Below the pieces are notes generated by a model, which saw nothing but the letters and a program-made list of their open reading frames with translations, was not told the DNA's origin and searched no databases. Made by a program: the position numbers and the translations under genes. A stretch of DNA of 64,000 nucleotides from assembly GCF_024347495.1 (NCBI RefSeq), contig NZ_AP025490.1:1302001-1366000 (forward strand), read 5' to 3'. Positions 44,414 through 54,286 of this stretch are shown one piece after another. Origin of the DNA: Vibrio gallaecicus. Lineage in GTDB: Bacteria; Pseudomonadota; Gammaproteobacteria; Enterobacterales; Vibrionaceae. Numbering within the stretch: position 1 is the stretch's first letter; the number at the start of each line of letters is the position of its first letter.

Positions 44414-46348
44414 TTAGGGTGCGGGAAAGTGGGTGTTTTCACCCGTGCCGCTTAACGTTGAAATTTCAGTTGGCTTCCCTTCATCATCGAGTCTTAATTC
44501 ACCAATGGCACTCCGGTTCGATAATCGATAGAAGCTTTGGTTATCTGGGCTACGTTTTTCAATTTTAAGACGTTTTCTTTTAGTGAAATAGTTCAATACC
44601 GAATGTGGGCTATACAAGAGGCGGTCGAAAATATCACAGAACTTTAGCAGTGGTGCAGGGAACTCATTCTTAATTCCACTACAAGTTATTTGATAAATAT
44701 TAGGGCTGTTTTTTCTATATCTAAGCTTGATGTCGTAAGCAAAGGAATAGTGAACATCACCAGATAAAACGACAAAGTTAGTGGGCGTCTTAGTATGAGT
44801 AAAAATACTGATCAATGTGTTGGCACTGCCTGGGTGCGCCATCCAGTTCTCAGCATCAATGACTAAAGGTTGTCCTAGTGAAGTCATCATTTTTTGTAAT
44901 GTTTCAATGAACTTGACCCCGAACATGGGCGCCGCAGAAACAATAATGACTTTGTCTAAACCCATCAACTGGTGCTGAAGCTCAATTAGTGCTTCCCAAT
45001 CCATTAATCCAGACGGTTTATTCATACGTGATTCAGAGCGCCAACGACGAGTGCGAGTATCGAGTACGATGACCTTTGGAGACGTTTCAATGGTGTAGTG
45101 CCAATCCTCAAATCGATTCAATGACTGCAGTAATATCTGTTGATGGTTATGGTTGAGTTCTGCTGTATTGGTATTTATTGCAAAAGTGTTCGTTACTCTT
45201 TCTATGAATGCGCTATCAAATTTCTCTGGCGTATTTCCCCAACCTTGGCATAACCAATAAGCAGCCAGGCCATTTCCAATCACTTGACTGGCAAATGCAT
45301 TTTGGTCTGCGGCATGTTCCCAGCCGACGGTTAAGTTCCAGTCATCTGTTACATCATGATCATCAAAAATCATATAAGTTGGAATATGAGCCAGTAAACG
45401 CTGAACTTGAGGTAGACCTTGTACAAAGTCGTCAATAGCGGCATTTTCTTCACGCCATTGCTGCTGCTCTTCGGGAGTTAATGTGTAGTGACCATGCCTG
45501 AAGTTTTGGTCTCTTAACTGCTCTTTATTGACCAAAGCCCACAGCGTTGGAGACCATACCAGTAAGTACATGGCAATAAATTCAGAAAGGGTCACTAAGT
45601 GATTTTCATTTTCCCTAGAGCTGAATATAGGGACTCGTCGCTGTGGAAAGAGTTTATCTAAAAACGAATCTGAACCTGTGTGATGTGGTAGAACCTTGTC
45701 GCGTTGGTAAAAATTAAAGTCACTCGTGTATAGTTCTTCCGCACTAGAAATTTGACTTTGTTGAGAGTCAGTTGGCAGCATTTCATTAGGGAGCCCCAAT
45801 AAGGATATGACCTGTCCAATTGCATCCAGTGTAGGACCTGCAACGTGATCTGCATAAATTTGGTCACCACTCATCATGAGAATGTTAGGGCGTTCTAGTG
45901 GAGTTTGGCTTTGAACTTTACTATCAGCTGCGACTAAGCTGTCTTTACTTGAATGATGAGGGTTACGGCAAGAACCATGTAAGACATAATCGGCTTTAGT
46001 TGGGATAACAAAGTTAAGCCTTGATTGACCCTGGTAAAGTAAATGGGGAGCGAGGTCAGTAATGTCACCTTGATCCGTTTTAATTTTATACTCAATAGGA
46101 GTATCAGTAGGAAACTCACCTTGAATTGAAGCCAGTGTTACCCATGCATGTATACCTACTCGAATGGATTCGGCTTGGGCTGCATCATAATGAAAAAAAG
46201 CTTCACGTTCACTAGGGTGGAAAAATAACACTTCCCCCTTAATTGGTTGGCTGGTCACAAGCCATAAAGCAACTTCATTGACGGTTGTTTTTCGTAAAAT
46301 AGGACCGGCAATTAATAAGGGCAATTGTGAGGTTTTTGAAAGCTTCAA
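44414..46348 (-). CDS. PhoD-like metallophosphatase, UUG start
   Basis: This large (644-residue) protein has the PhoD/metallophosphatase motifs in order: GSCRNPHH, SGDQIYAD, IFDDHDVTDDW, and SGDVHYSF. An N-terminal beta domain (about residues 1-120) precedes the catalytic core, as in PhoD. No signal peptide or Tat motif is visible, so it is probably cytoplasmic or peripheral, unlike the secreted Bacillus enzyme. The first codon is TTG with AGGA six bases upstream, and there is no in-frame ATG before about residue 158. The substrate is unknown. A TerB-like gene follows. Confidence 0.88.
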   Translation of the reverse strand: MKLSKTSQLPLLIAGPILRKTTVNEVALWLVTSQPIKGEVLFFHPSEREAFFHYDAAQAESIRVGIHAWVTLASIQGEFPTDTPIEYKIKTDQGDITDLAPHLLYQGQSRLNFVIPTKADYVLHGSCRNPHHSSKDSLVAADSKVQSQTPLERPNILMMSGDQIYADHVAGPTLDAIGQVISLLGLPNEMLPTDSQQSQISSAEELYTSDFNFYQRDKVLPHHTGSDSFLDKLFPQRRVPIFSSRENENHLVTLSEFIAMYLLVWSPTLWALVNKEQLRDQNFRHGHYTLTPEEQQQWREENAAIDDFVQGLPQVQRLLAHIPTYMIFDDHDVTDDWNLTVGWEHAADQNAFASQVIGNGLAAYWLCQGWGNTPEKFDSAFIERVTNTFAINTNTAELNHNHQQILLQSLNRFEDWHYTIETSPKVIVLDTRTRRWRSESRMNKPSGLMDWEALIELQHQLMGLDKVIIVSAAPMFGVKFIETLQKMMTSLGQPLVIDAENWMAHPGSANTLISIFTHTKTPTNFVVLSGDVHYSFAYDIKLRYRKNSPNIYQITCSGIKNEFPAPLLKFCDIFDRLLYSPHSVLNYFTKRKRLKIEKRSPDNQSFYRLSNRSAIGELRLDDEGKPTEISTLSGTGENTHFPAP

Positions 46349-46475
46349 TCTGAGTCCTACATTATCTAAATGGAAACGGTGATTCGCGCAGTAGTTAAGG
46401 TGGCATTGCTAGCGAGAGCGAGAAGTGGTGAGCTGAACAATGCGACCAATTGGCAGTAGTAACGTGAGAAGGCGA

Positions 46476-46832
46476 CTATTCGCTATCTGCGTTTGGGTCT
46501 TCCAGTATTTCGATGACTTCGGAGCTCGAAAGTTCATGCCCCATTAGAAATAATGCCAACATAGCGTCAGCTTTTGTTTTTGTGTCTGAGCTGTCATCTA
46601 ATATTTGTTCGAACTTTTTACGAATCATTGTGATTTCATGTTCAACGAATCCACGTCCTTCTTCATCCCCTTGATTTTCTTCTGGGGCATTATCAAAACC
46701 TAAAAATAGCAGGTCACCATCCAGTTTAGTCTCTATCAAACGTTCAGGTAGCCACTCTTCTCCCATTACGATTTCGGGATCAGCGCCATTTGGTAAATTA
46801 TTTATGATGTTTTGTAATTCTGAGACTTTCAC
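46476..46832 (-). CDS. Small acidic hypothetical protein, 118 residues, GTG start
   Basis: I do not recognise this protein. It is acidic, with an N-terminal KVSELQNIINNLPNGADPEIVMGE stretch like those in small regulatory or phage-related proteins, an acidic loop (NAPEENQGDEEGRG) and helical second half (KKFEQILDDSSDTKTKADAM). The start at 46832 is a GTG with only a weak ribosome site. It lies between the PhoD-like gene and the divergent MipA-type gene, with no clear operon partner. Confidence 0.6.
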   Translation of the reverse strand: MKVSELQNIINNLPNGADPEIVMGEEWLPERLIETKLDGDLLFLGFDNAPEENQGDEEGRGFVEHEITMIRKKFEQILDDSSDTKTKADAMLALFLMGHELSSSEVIEILEDPNADSE

Positions 46833-46967
46833 ATTACTTTCATTTATCAGAGAATATGCTTTATTGTAACGGTCAATTGCTAACGAATCTAAACCTAGTT
46901 CAGATAAAATGGTTAATAATTGTCAATTCAGTCACTTTATTTTCATACAAAGAGCTATCCCATAAGA

Positions 46968-48266
46968 ATGAAGTACAAAATTTTATCACCTTTAATGACC
47001 ACGGCAGCAGTATTGTCATCTGCTAATGTTTGGGCAACCCAAGAGCAAGAGTGGGGTATTGCGGCAATGTATCGTGTTGCAACTATCCCTTTTAATACAG
47101 CAGAAGGTGATCAAACCGTCAGTTCATTTGTTCCTATGTTGTTTTTCAAAAATGACTATGTGTACATCGATGGTACTGAAATGGGTGCATACATTTATCA
47201 AACTGAAGATGAGTTGTGGTCTTTAAACGCAATTTCTCGCATGCGATTTATTGATATACCAGCATCGGAACAAAATGCGATTGAAGGTGATACCGCTGAC
47301 TTTGGTGCTCAACTTGCTTATCAGTTAGATGACACTTGGGAAATAGAAACCGAAGTGATGAGTGACGATGGATATCGTTTCCATGGTAATTTACGAGCAA
47401 AAGGTTACTACCAGTCTGGAGATTGGGAGCTTACGCCTAGTGCTACGTTACGATATAAAAGCTCGGACTTTAATAGCTATTACTTTGCATTAGAAGGCGA
47501 CAATGTAGGCGCTGGTGCTGACTTGAATATCGGGTTAGATGCTCGTTATCATGTCGTTTCGAACCTGTATTTATTAGGCTCAACCAGCATTACTCGCTTA
47601 GACGACAATGCTTATGATTCCAGGATCATTAATGACCGTTACCAAAGTGAATTTTTCATTGGTTTCGGTTTCTTTAATGATAAAGAAAAGGCACCAAAAC
47701 CACAGTTAAGCAACGCCCCTTATTTAAGAGTTGCTCATGGCTGGGCAACGCCATCTAATATTGGCGATATTCTGAAACTCAATACTGAGAAAGATGAATA
47801 CAATAACCAGCTCACTTCATTTTTCTATGGTCACCCTTTAACCGATGAGTTATTTGGTGTGCCGATTGATATCTATTTAACACCAGGTATTGTCCACCAC
47901 TGGAACTCAGATGTTCAGTCTAGTAGTACAGAATATGTGGTCGCGATAAAAGCGTTTTATACATTTGATTGGCCAACTCAGTGGAGATTTGGTTTAGCTG
48001 AAGGTATGTCTTATGTTGATTCTATCACTTACATTGAAGCGAAAGAGATGGAAGAAAAAGGCTACACCGCAAGTCACTTATTGAATTACCTCGATATCTC
48101 ATTGGATGTCAATGTAGGGGATTTGATTAACGAAAAAGACTTAGACAATCTGTGGGTTGGGTATTCTATACACCATCGCTCGGCTATCTTTGAAAATGCC
48201 TCTCAATTTGGACGCATCAAAGGCGGCAGTAACTACAATACTATTTATGTTCAATATGAGTTTTAA
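46968..48266 (+). CDS. MipA/OmpV-type outer membrane barrel with C-terminal extension
   Basis: A signal peptide (MKYKILSPLMTTAAVLSSANVWA) begins at 46968; an in-frame start at 46920 lacks support. The first part (about residues 24-250) reads as a MipA/OmpV beta-barrel (EWGIAAMYRVATIPF, VPMLFFKNDYVYIDGTEMG). The second part (about 255-432) is a further set of barrel-like strands ending in NYNTIYVQYEF, and contains YSIHHRSAIFENASQFG, which recalls lipid A deacylase (PagL-like) barrels. MipA proteins are usually 250-280 residues, so this one, at 432, looks like a fusion. Enzyme activity is not shown. Confidence 0.75.
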   Translation: MKYKILSPLMTTAAVLSSANVWATQEQEWGIAAMYRVATIPFNTAEGDQTVSSFVPMLFFKNDYVYIDGTEMGAYIYQTEDELWSLNAISRMRFIDIPASEQNAIEGDTADFGAQLAYQLDDTWEIETEVMSDDGYRFHGNLRAKGYYQSGDWELTPSATLRYKSSDFNSYYFALEGDNVGAGADLNIGLDARYHVVSNLYLLGSTSITRLDDNAYDSRIINDRYQSEFFIGFGFFNDKEKAPKPQLSNAPYLRVAHGWATPSNIGDILKLNTEKDEYNNQLTSFFYGHPLTDELFGVPIDIYLTPGIVHHWNSDVQSSSTEYVVAIKAFYTFDWPTQWRFGLAEGMSYVDSITYIEAKEMEEKGYTASHLLNYLDISLDVNVGDLINEKDLDNLWVGYSIHHRSAIFENASQFGRIKGGSNYNTIYVQYEF

Positions 48267-48616
48267 GCCGTTCTAGTCATGAGTTACATGATGAGAAGTA
48301 AACAATAAGAACCAGAACATTTAAAAGTAACTATGCGAACGCCCTAAACCTTGAACATTAAGGTTTAGGGCGTTTTTATTTCACAGCAGTAATAGTTCAT
48401 GGTAACCATTGTCTACTGCAATAGTCGTCCATGAAAGCCATAGCCCATAGAAGCAATAGCCAACGGTACCAATAGTTCGCGGACATAAAGGTGAGCCAAT
48501 GTTGCGCTCTAAAGGTCGAGACGAGGTGAAATAAGTAAACCTATCACCCTAGCTTTTTTATTCTTCACTTATGGTACAATCGCGCGAGATTTTTTAGGTA
48601 AAGAATAGGACACGTT
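48267..48616. other. Intergenic region between the barrel gene and hrpA
   Basis: This gap of 350 bases holds the terminator at 48338-48378, then a stretch (48385-48480) with loosely repeated AATAGTYCATG-like and CCATAG motifs, then the hrpA promoter region with a TACAAT -10-like hexamer near 48575. No gene is supported in it. Confidence 0.55.
48338..48378 (+). terminator. Intrinsic terminator of the MipA/OmpV-type gene
   Basis: A perfect 15-bp stem (48338-48352 with 48360-48374) containing ACGCCCTAAACC is followed by a T run. Confidence 0.92.
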
Positions 48617-51600
48617 TTGACTTCGTCCCCAAATAATAAAGCGAAATCAGCTAATTCCAAGGCTGATTCAAACGCTCCTGCACATACAGCAGCCTCACAG
48701 TCTAAAACAACAAACACCCCAGCATCACTTCGCAAAGCCTTAAATGATTGCATGATGCGAGATCGTTTCCGCTTGAGTAAGCGTATATCAGGCGCTAGCC
48801 GAATTAAAAACGAACAATCAAAGAATGCTGTTTTTGATGAAATAGCGTTAGATATTGCTAAGTCTATGATGACGGCAACTCAGCGCGCGTCACACAAACC
48901 GACGATCGAATATCCTGAGATATTACCAGTCAGCCAAAAGCGTGACGAAATCGCTAAAGCCATTGCAGAAAACCAAGTGGTTATAGTGGCAGGTGAAACG
49001 GGTTCAGGTAAAACCACTCAGCTGCCTAAGATTTGTTCTGAGCTTGGCCGTGGTCGCTTTGGTTTAATTGGTCACACTCAACCAAGAAGGCTTGCTGCGC
49101 GCTCAGTTGCAAACCGCATTGCTGAAGAAATGGAAACGCCACTTGGCGAGTTTGTGGGCTATAAAGTTCGATTTAACGATCAAATTTCTGATAACACTCA
49201 AATCAAGTTAATGACAGACGGTATTTTACTGGCTGAAATTCAACATGACCGTTTCTTGAATCAATACGACACCATCATTATCGATGAAGCTCACGAACGC
49301 AGTTTAAATATTGACTTCATCATGGGTTACTTACGTGAACTTCTTCCGCGTCGCCCAGATCTTAAAGTCATCATTACTTCCGCGACTATCGACCCTGAAC
49401 GTTTCTCTAAACACTTCAATAACGCTCCAATTATCGAAGTTTCTGGCAGAACTTATCCGGTTGATACACGTTACCGCCCATTAGGTGGAGACGAAAGTAG
49501 TGATAACGACCGCGATCAAATGGAAGGCATTTTTGAAGCGGTAGATGAGCTTTGCGATGAAGGGCTAGGTGACATCCTAATCTTCATGAATGGTGAGCGT
49601 GAGATTCGTGATACGGCTGACGCGCTTAGTAAACGTAATTTGCGAGACACTGAGATAGTGCCATTGTACGCACGTTTGTCATCAGGCGAGCAGAACCGCA
49701 TTTTCCAATCTCATACTGGTCGTCGAATAGTACTGGCAACCAATGTCGCGGAAACGTCATTAACTGTTCCGGGTATTCGCTATGTTATTGACCCAGGTAC
49801 TGCTCGAATTAGCCGTTATAGTTACCGAACCAAGGTACAGCGCTTACCGATTGAAGCTATCTCTCAGGCAAGTGCGAATCAGCGTAAAGGTCGTTGTGGT
49901 CGTGTTGCCGAAGGTATTTGTATTCGCCTATATTCAGAGGAAGATTTCGAGTCTCGTCCTGAATTTACCGATCCGGAAATTTTAAGAACAAACTTAGCTT
50001 CAGTTATTTTACAAATGACAGCGCTAGGTTTAGGTGACATTCAAGCTTTCCCATTCGTAGAAGCACCAGATAAACGCAACATTCAAGATGGTGTGAGACT
50101 ACTGGAAGAATTAGGCGCGATTGCAACCGATACGAAGAAAGCCAACACTGAATCGGATTCGAAAAAGCGCCTGACGCCAATTGGTCGTCAACTGGCTAAG
50201 CTGCCTATTGACCCTCGTTTAGCTCGTATGGTTATTGAAGCACCAAATAATAACTGTTTACACGAAGTGATGGTCATTGCCTCTGCATTGTCTATTCAAG
50301 ATCCACGTGAGCGTCCTTCAGAAAAAAAACAGTCTTCAGATGACAAACATAAACGTTTCTTTGATAAAGAATCGGATTTTTTCACGCTTGTTAACTTATG
50401 GAACTACATCAAAGAGCAGCAAAAGTCGCTGTCTAGTAATCAATTCCGCAAGCAGTGTAAACAAGACTTTTTAAACTATTTGCGTATTCGTGAATGGCAA
50501 GATGTGTACTTCCAAATCCATCAAGCGATGCGTGAAATGGATACCAAACTCAATAGTGAGCCGGGCAGCTACCAAGGGATCCATGTTTCTCTATTGTCTG
50601 GTTTGTTATCGCACGTTGGTATTAAAGATCAAGAGAAGAATGAATACCAGGGCGCTCGAAATGCTCGTTTTCATATCTTCCCAGCTTCCGGTTTATTTAA
50701 GAAGCAGCCCAAATGGATTATGTCAGCTGAGCTGGTGGAAACCTCTAAACTTTGGGGGCGTATCATTGCCAAGATTCAGCCGGAATGGATTGAGCCTTTA
50801 GCAAAACACCTTATTAAGCGCAGCTACAGCGAACCGCATTGGTCAAAGAAACAAGCCGCAGTTATGGCTCATGAAAAAGTGATGCTATATGGGATTCCAA
50901 TTGTTCCTAAGCGTCTTGTGAATTACAGCACAATCGATACTACGGTCTGTCGTGAAATCTTTGTTCGTAGCGCTTTGGTCGAAGGTGAATGGGAAACCAA
51001 ACATTCTTTCTTCAAGCAAAATCGCAAATTATTGCAAGAAGTGGAAGAGCTAGAGCATAAGTCTCGTCGTCGCGATATTCTGATTGATGACGATGAACTG
51101 TTTGATTTTTATGATCAACGTGTCAGCGAAAGTGCAGTTTCTGGTCGCCATTTTGATACGTGGTGGAAAAAAGAGAGCAAGCAGACCCCTGAATTACTGA
51201 ACTTCGAAAAAGCCATGCTATTCCGAGGGGATGCAAGCCATGTAACTGACCTTGATTATCCTAACTTCTGGCATCAATCAGGCTTAAAACTCAAGTTGAG
51301 TTATCAATTTGAGCCAGGTGATAATGATGATGGTGTGACTGTTCATATCCCATTACCTATCCTAAACCAAATTGAACAGGCTGGTTTTGATTGGCAAATT
51401 CCAGGGCTTCGCCATGAATTGGTCGTGAGTTTAATTAAATCATTGCCGAAAACATTGCGTCGTAATTTTGTACCAGCACCGAATTATGCTGATGCATTTT
51501 TGTCACGTGTCACGCCATTAGAAGCACCGTTATTAGATTCTTTAGAAAAAGAATTACGAAGAATGACAGGTGTTGAAGTGTTGCGTGAAGACTGGAAGTT

Positions 51601-52612
51601 AGAGCAGATACCTGAGCACTTGAAAGTCACTTTCCGCGCGGTAGATCACCGTAAACGTAAGCTTAAAGAACATAAAGATCTGCATGAACTGAAAGAAAGC
51701 CTTAAAGGTAAGGTTCAAGAAACACTTTCCAAAGTTGCAGATGATGATATCGAACAGCAAAATCTGCATACATGGAGTTTTGGTGAGTTGCCAAAAGTGT
51801 ATCAGCAGAAACGTGGCGGCTACGATATGAAGGCTTTCCCTGCTTTGGTTGATACCAAAGACAGTGTTGAGATTAAATTGTTCGAAACCGAGCAAGAACA
51901 AGTCTCAGCGATGAGAGCGGGTCAGCGCCGTTTAATTTTATTGAATGTGCCGTCACCAATTAAGTACCTTCATTCCAACCTTCCTAATAAATCTAAGCTA
52001 GGTTTGTACTTTAACTCGTACGGCAAAGTATTAGATTTGATCGATGACTGTATCGCTTGTGGTATTGATAAGTTAATTGAAGAGAAGGGCGGTATTGTTT
52101 GGCAACCTGAAGAGTTCGAGGCGTTGAAAGAACACGTTCGAGCTGAATTAGGCGATGCAGTTGTTGATATTGCAAAGCAGGTCGAAACGATTCTTACAAC
52201 GGCATTCAATATCAATAAGAAATTGAAAGGTCGAGTTGATCTTTCAATGGCGTTCGCTTTATCGGATATCAAAGCTCAGATTGAAGGGCTAATATTTAAA
52301 GGTTTTGCAACGGAATGTGGCTGGCAACGTCTACCTGATATTCTTCGCTATATGAAAGCGATTGAGCGTCGTATGGAGAAGCTGCCGATTGACCCAAATA
52401 AAGATCGATTACATATGATTAAAGTTGAGTCGGTAATGAAGGATTACAAAGAACTCCTGAATAAAGTGCCGAAAGGGATCGTCATTCCAGAAAACGTAAA
52501 AGAAGTGCGTTGGATGATTGAAGAGCTTCGTGTAAGCTTCTTTGCACAACAGTTAGGTACGCCTTATCCTGTATCGGACAAACGAGTAAGAAACGCAATT
52601 GATGCTTGCTAA
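48617..52612 (+). CDS. hrpA: DEAH-box RNA helicase HrpA, UUG start
   Basis: HrpA is a 3'-5' RNA helicase that rescues stalled ribosomes in E. coli. Walker A GETGSGKTTQLPK starts at residue 126, DEAHERS lies near residue 222, then SATID and QRKGRCGRV. The large C-terminal region (DUF3418-type) is complete, and the total of 1331 residues fits the family (1300 in E. coli). The first codon is TTG with AGGA six bases upstream. The next ATG pair, near residue 46, falls inside sequence homologous to E. coli HrpA (LRKALNDCMMRDRFRLSKR), so TTG is the best start. The first 35 residues are a low-complexity Ser/Asn/Ala/Lys tail. Confidence 0.95.
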   Translation: MTSSPNNKAKSANSKADSNAPAHTAASQSKTTNTPASLRKALNDCMMRDRFRLSKRISGASRIKNEQSKNAVFDEIALDIAKSMMTATQRASHKPTIEYPEILPVSQKRDEIAKAIAENQVVIVAGETGSGKTTQLPKICSELGRGRFGLIGHTQPRRLAARSVANRIAEEMETPLGEFVGYKVRFNDQISDNTQIKLMTDGILLAEIQHDRFLNQYDTIIIDEAHERSLNIDFIMGYLRELLPRRPDLKVIITSATIDPERFSKHFNNAPIIEVSGRTYPVDTRYRPLGGDESSDNDRDQMEGIFEAVDELCDEGLGDILIFMNGEREIRDTADALSKRNLRDTEIVPLYARLSSGEQNRIFQSHTGRRIVLATNVAETSLTVPGIRYVIDPGTARISRYSYRTKVQRLPIEAISQASANQRKGRCGRVAEGICIRLYSEEDFESRPEFTDPEILRTNLASVILQMTALGLGDIQAFPFVEAPDKRNIQDGVRLLEELGAIATDTKKANTESDSKKRLTPIGRQLAKLPIDPRLARMVIEAPNNNCLHEVMVIASALSIQDPRERPSEKKQSSDDKHKRFFDKESDFFTLVNLWNYIKEQQKSLSSNQFRKQCKQDFLNYLRIREWQDVYFQIHQAMREMDTKLNSEPGSYQGIHVSLLSGLLSHVGIKDQEKNEYQGARNARFHIFPASGLFKKQPKWIMSAELVETSKLWGRIIAKIQPEWIEPLAKHLIKRSYSEPHWSKKQAAVMAHEKVMLYGIPIVPKRLVNYSTIDTTVCREIFVRSALVEGEWETKHSFFKQNRKLLQEVEELEHKSRRRDILIDDDELFDFYDQRVSESAVSGRHFDTWWKKESKQTPELLNFEKAMLFRGDASHVTDLDYPNFWHQSGLKLKLSYQFEPGDNDDGVTVHIPLPILNQIEQAGFDWQIPGLRHELVVSLIKSLPKTLRRNFVPAPNYADAFLSRVTPLEAPLLDSLEKELRRMTGVEVLREDWKLEQIPEHLKVTFRAVDHRKRKLKEHKDLHELKESLKGKVQETLSKVADDDIEQQNLHTWSFGELPKVYQQKRGGYDMKAFPALVDTKDSVEIKLFETEQEQVSAMRAGQRRLILLNVPSPIKYLHSNLPNKSKLGLYFNSYGKVLDLIDDCIACGIDKLIEEKGGIVWQPEEFEALKEHVRAELGDAVVDIAKQVETILTTAFNINKKLKGRVDLSMAFALSDIKAQIEGLIFKGFATECGWQRLPDILRYMKAIERRMEKLPIDPNKDRLHMIKVESVMKDYKELLNKVPKGIVIPENVKEVRWMIEELRVSFFAQQLGTPYPVSDKRVRNAIDAC

Positions 52613-52692
52613 AGCGTGAGCGTAAGGTAGATATAAACTAACTAGCGTACTAACCACTTATACATTTTGTTGATGTGCAAAAGCTTATCATC

Positions 52693-52724
52693 ATAGAGCC
52701 ATGGTTCTATAACTTAGGTATAAT
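52693..52724 (+). promoter_or_regulatory. Palindrome and -10 box upstream of the small barrel gene
   Basis: ATAGAGCCATGGTTCTAT (52693-52710) is an 18-bp palindrome with one mismatched pair. It ends eight bases before a perfect -10 hexamer TATAAT (52719-52724). The -35 position is poor, so the promoter may need an activator, or the palindrome may be a repressor site. Confidence 0.55.
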
Positions 52725-52818
52725 CTTTGCATATGAACGGGTAAGACAAAATTATGGCAGTCTGGTGGCAATTTATGTCCACTTAAGGAAGCCAAAAAGC
52801 AGACTAAGAAGGTCAAAC

Positions 52819-53313
52819 ATGAAAAAAACTTTATTAGCATTAGCACTATTAGGTGCATCTTCTACAGCGATGGCTGATTCGTGGATCTATGGTGGTGCAA
52901 TGGGTGGTCAAAACTCATTTGGCAACAGCGATGAAACTGCAATGGGTATCCACGCTGGTACTGGTATCTTGCCATTTATCGGTGTTGAAGCTGGCTACTG
53001 GGATCTAGGCTCATTTGGTAGCGTTAATTATAATGGTGTTGACCGTAAGAATTTAGATGCAAGTACAGCTTACTTGGCTATTAAGCCAAGTATCGATTTT
53101 GGTCCACTACATATCTACGCAAAAGCAGGTCTTCATTCATACGACTTAAAAGGCGATAGCTTTAAAGAAAGCAGCGAAGACGTGATGTACGGTGTTGGTG
53201 CTGAATACTTCATCTTTGGTCCTGTATCTGTAGGTGCAAGTTACCAGAACTTTAAAATGAAGCATGATGATTCAGGTGTTTTCTCACTGAACGCGACTAT
53301 TCACTTACTATAA
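52819..53313 (+). CDS. Small outer membrane beta-barrel (OmpA-like fold), 164 residues
   Basis: A textbook signal peptide (MKKTLLALALLGASSTAMA) begins at 52819 with AAGG upstream. A start at 52675 would bury it 48 residues in. The mature 145 residues form about eight amphipathic strands with the last strand ending in a hydrophobic residue pattern (SLNATIHLL), as in small OmpA/OmpX-type or AcfA-like barrels. Function is unknown; attachment, porin or immune-evasion roles are known in the wider family. It has its own promoter region with a palindrome. Confidence 0.85.
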   Translation: MKKTLLALALLGASSTAMADSWIYGGAMGGQNSFGNSDETAMGIHAGTGILPFIGVEAGYWDLGSFGSVNYNGVDRKNLDASTAYLAIKPSIDFGPLHIYAKAGLHSYDLKGDSFKESSEDVMYGVGAEYFIFGPVSVGASYQNFKMKHDDSGVFSLNATIHLL

Positions 53314-53387
53314 GTGAATCATCGAAAATCATAAGCTGAAGCCGGTTGATATTAGCCAAAAGCGGATTGATTTAAGATTAGTCATAA

Positions 53388-53415
53388 AAAATGCCAGCGT
53401 AATTGCTGGCATTTT
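53388..53415. terminator. Bidirectional terminator
   Basis: AAAATGCCAGC (53388-53398) pairs with GCTGGCATTTT (53405-53415). It is shared by the small barrel gene and the convergent replication-like genes. Confidence 0.9.
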
Positions 53416-53464
53416 TGTATTTGGTGTATTTATAAGTGTGGGTTTATCAACTTAAATCAATCGT

Positions 53465-54286
53465 CTACTTTCTAGCATTTAGAATTTGTTGAATACGTGG
53501 ATTAAGCGCTTTTCCATGTTTAGATTCGTACTCTTCACGTTGTAAATCATTGAGATTTTTTACTGAGTTAGCCGCTAGCAAATGTTGAGGTAATTCTGTT
53601 TGCAGCATGCCTTTTTCGTCTAATCTCTTTGCTTCTAGATAGTACTTTTTAAACAGCCCATCTAACTTGTTTTCAGCTACACGTTTTAGGTCGTACAATT
53701 TATTCTGAACAAGCCACTTTTCTATCAGGTTGACAGGTGTACGTGAAAGTACGCGAATACGGCTATCCAGTAGTTCTTCTTCAGTTAATGAATCTTTGAG
53801 GATCCAAAGCTCACCCATTTGTGGTGGCCAACTGTTTCCAAGTTGGATGCGTTCATGACAATGCATTAAGACGCGGTTCAAGCCATCAGAATCAACGGAA
53901 TTAGCAAATTCGATAAACTTACCACTTGGTTCACTACCGTATTGGTATTCCCATTGAGTTTCATAAACGCTAAGGAATGACCCAAACACGTGAATACACC
54001 AATCAGTTAACTCAAGCTCTGCCGGATCTTGATCAATAATCGGTACTTGTTGTGAAGCTGATGGCTCAACGACCGTACTAGAAACTGCGTTATTAGGAAC
54101 GTTAGTCTCTGGTGCAGTCACTTCCGGCTGAACATTTTTAGCAGGCTCAGAAGGTTGGCTTTTTGCCTTTTTGGATAAGCTGCTGTCTGAAGCGCTCAGA
54201 TGGGCTAAGCTTTTGTCGATACCCATTAGCTTGAGCTTGTCCTGCATTTCCTGAATATTGAGAGGTCTTCTGTTGTTGTCTTTCAT
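53465..54286 (-). CDS. Hypothetical protein, possibly phage replication protein P-like
   Basis: The first 90 residues are low-complexity (Ser/Pro/Val-rich), and the rest (about 95-240) is helical with WCIHVFGSFLSVYETQWEYQYG and RIQLGNSWPPQMGELWILKD. This layout (tryptophan, then a WPP/GEL segment, then long helices) resembles helicase-loader type proteins such as lambda P, but the match is weak and by eye. The neighbouring DnaT-like gene supports a replication-restart role. The start at 54286 lies inside the upstream gene, so the two frames overlap by 140 bases. Alternative starts at 54247 and 54223 also fall in the overlap. Confidence 0.6.
   Translation of the reverse strand: MKDNNRRPLNIQEMQDKLKLMGIDKSLAHLSASDSSLSKKAKSQPSEPAKNVQPEVTAPETNVPNNAVSSTVVEPSASQQVPIIDQDPAELELTDWCIHVFGSFLSVYETQWEYQYGSEPSGKFIEFANSVDSDGLNRVLMHCHERIQLGNSWPPQMGELWILKDSLTEEELLDSRIRVLSRTPVNLIEKWLVQNKLYDLKRVAENKLDGLFKKYYLEAKRLDEKGMLQTELPQHLLAANSVKNLNDLQREEYESKHGKALNPRIQQILNARK

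Noticed and set aside
52675..52818. N-terminal extension of the small barrel protein
   Set aside because: It would place a textbook signal peptide 48 residues into the protein and covers the promoter and palindrome, so the start at 52819 is preferred.
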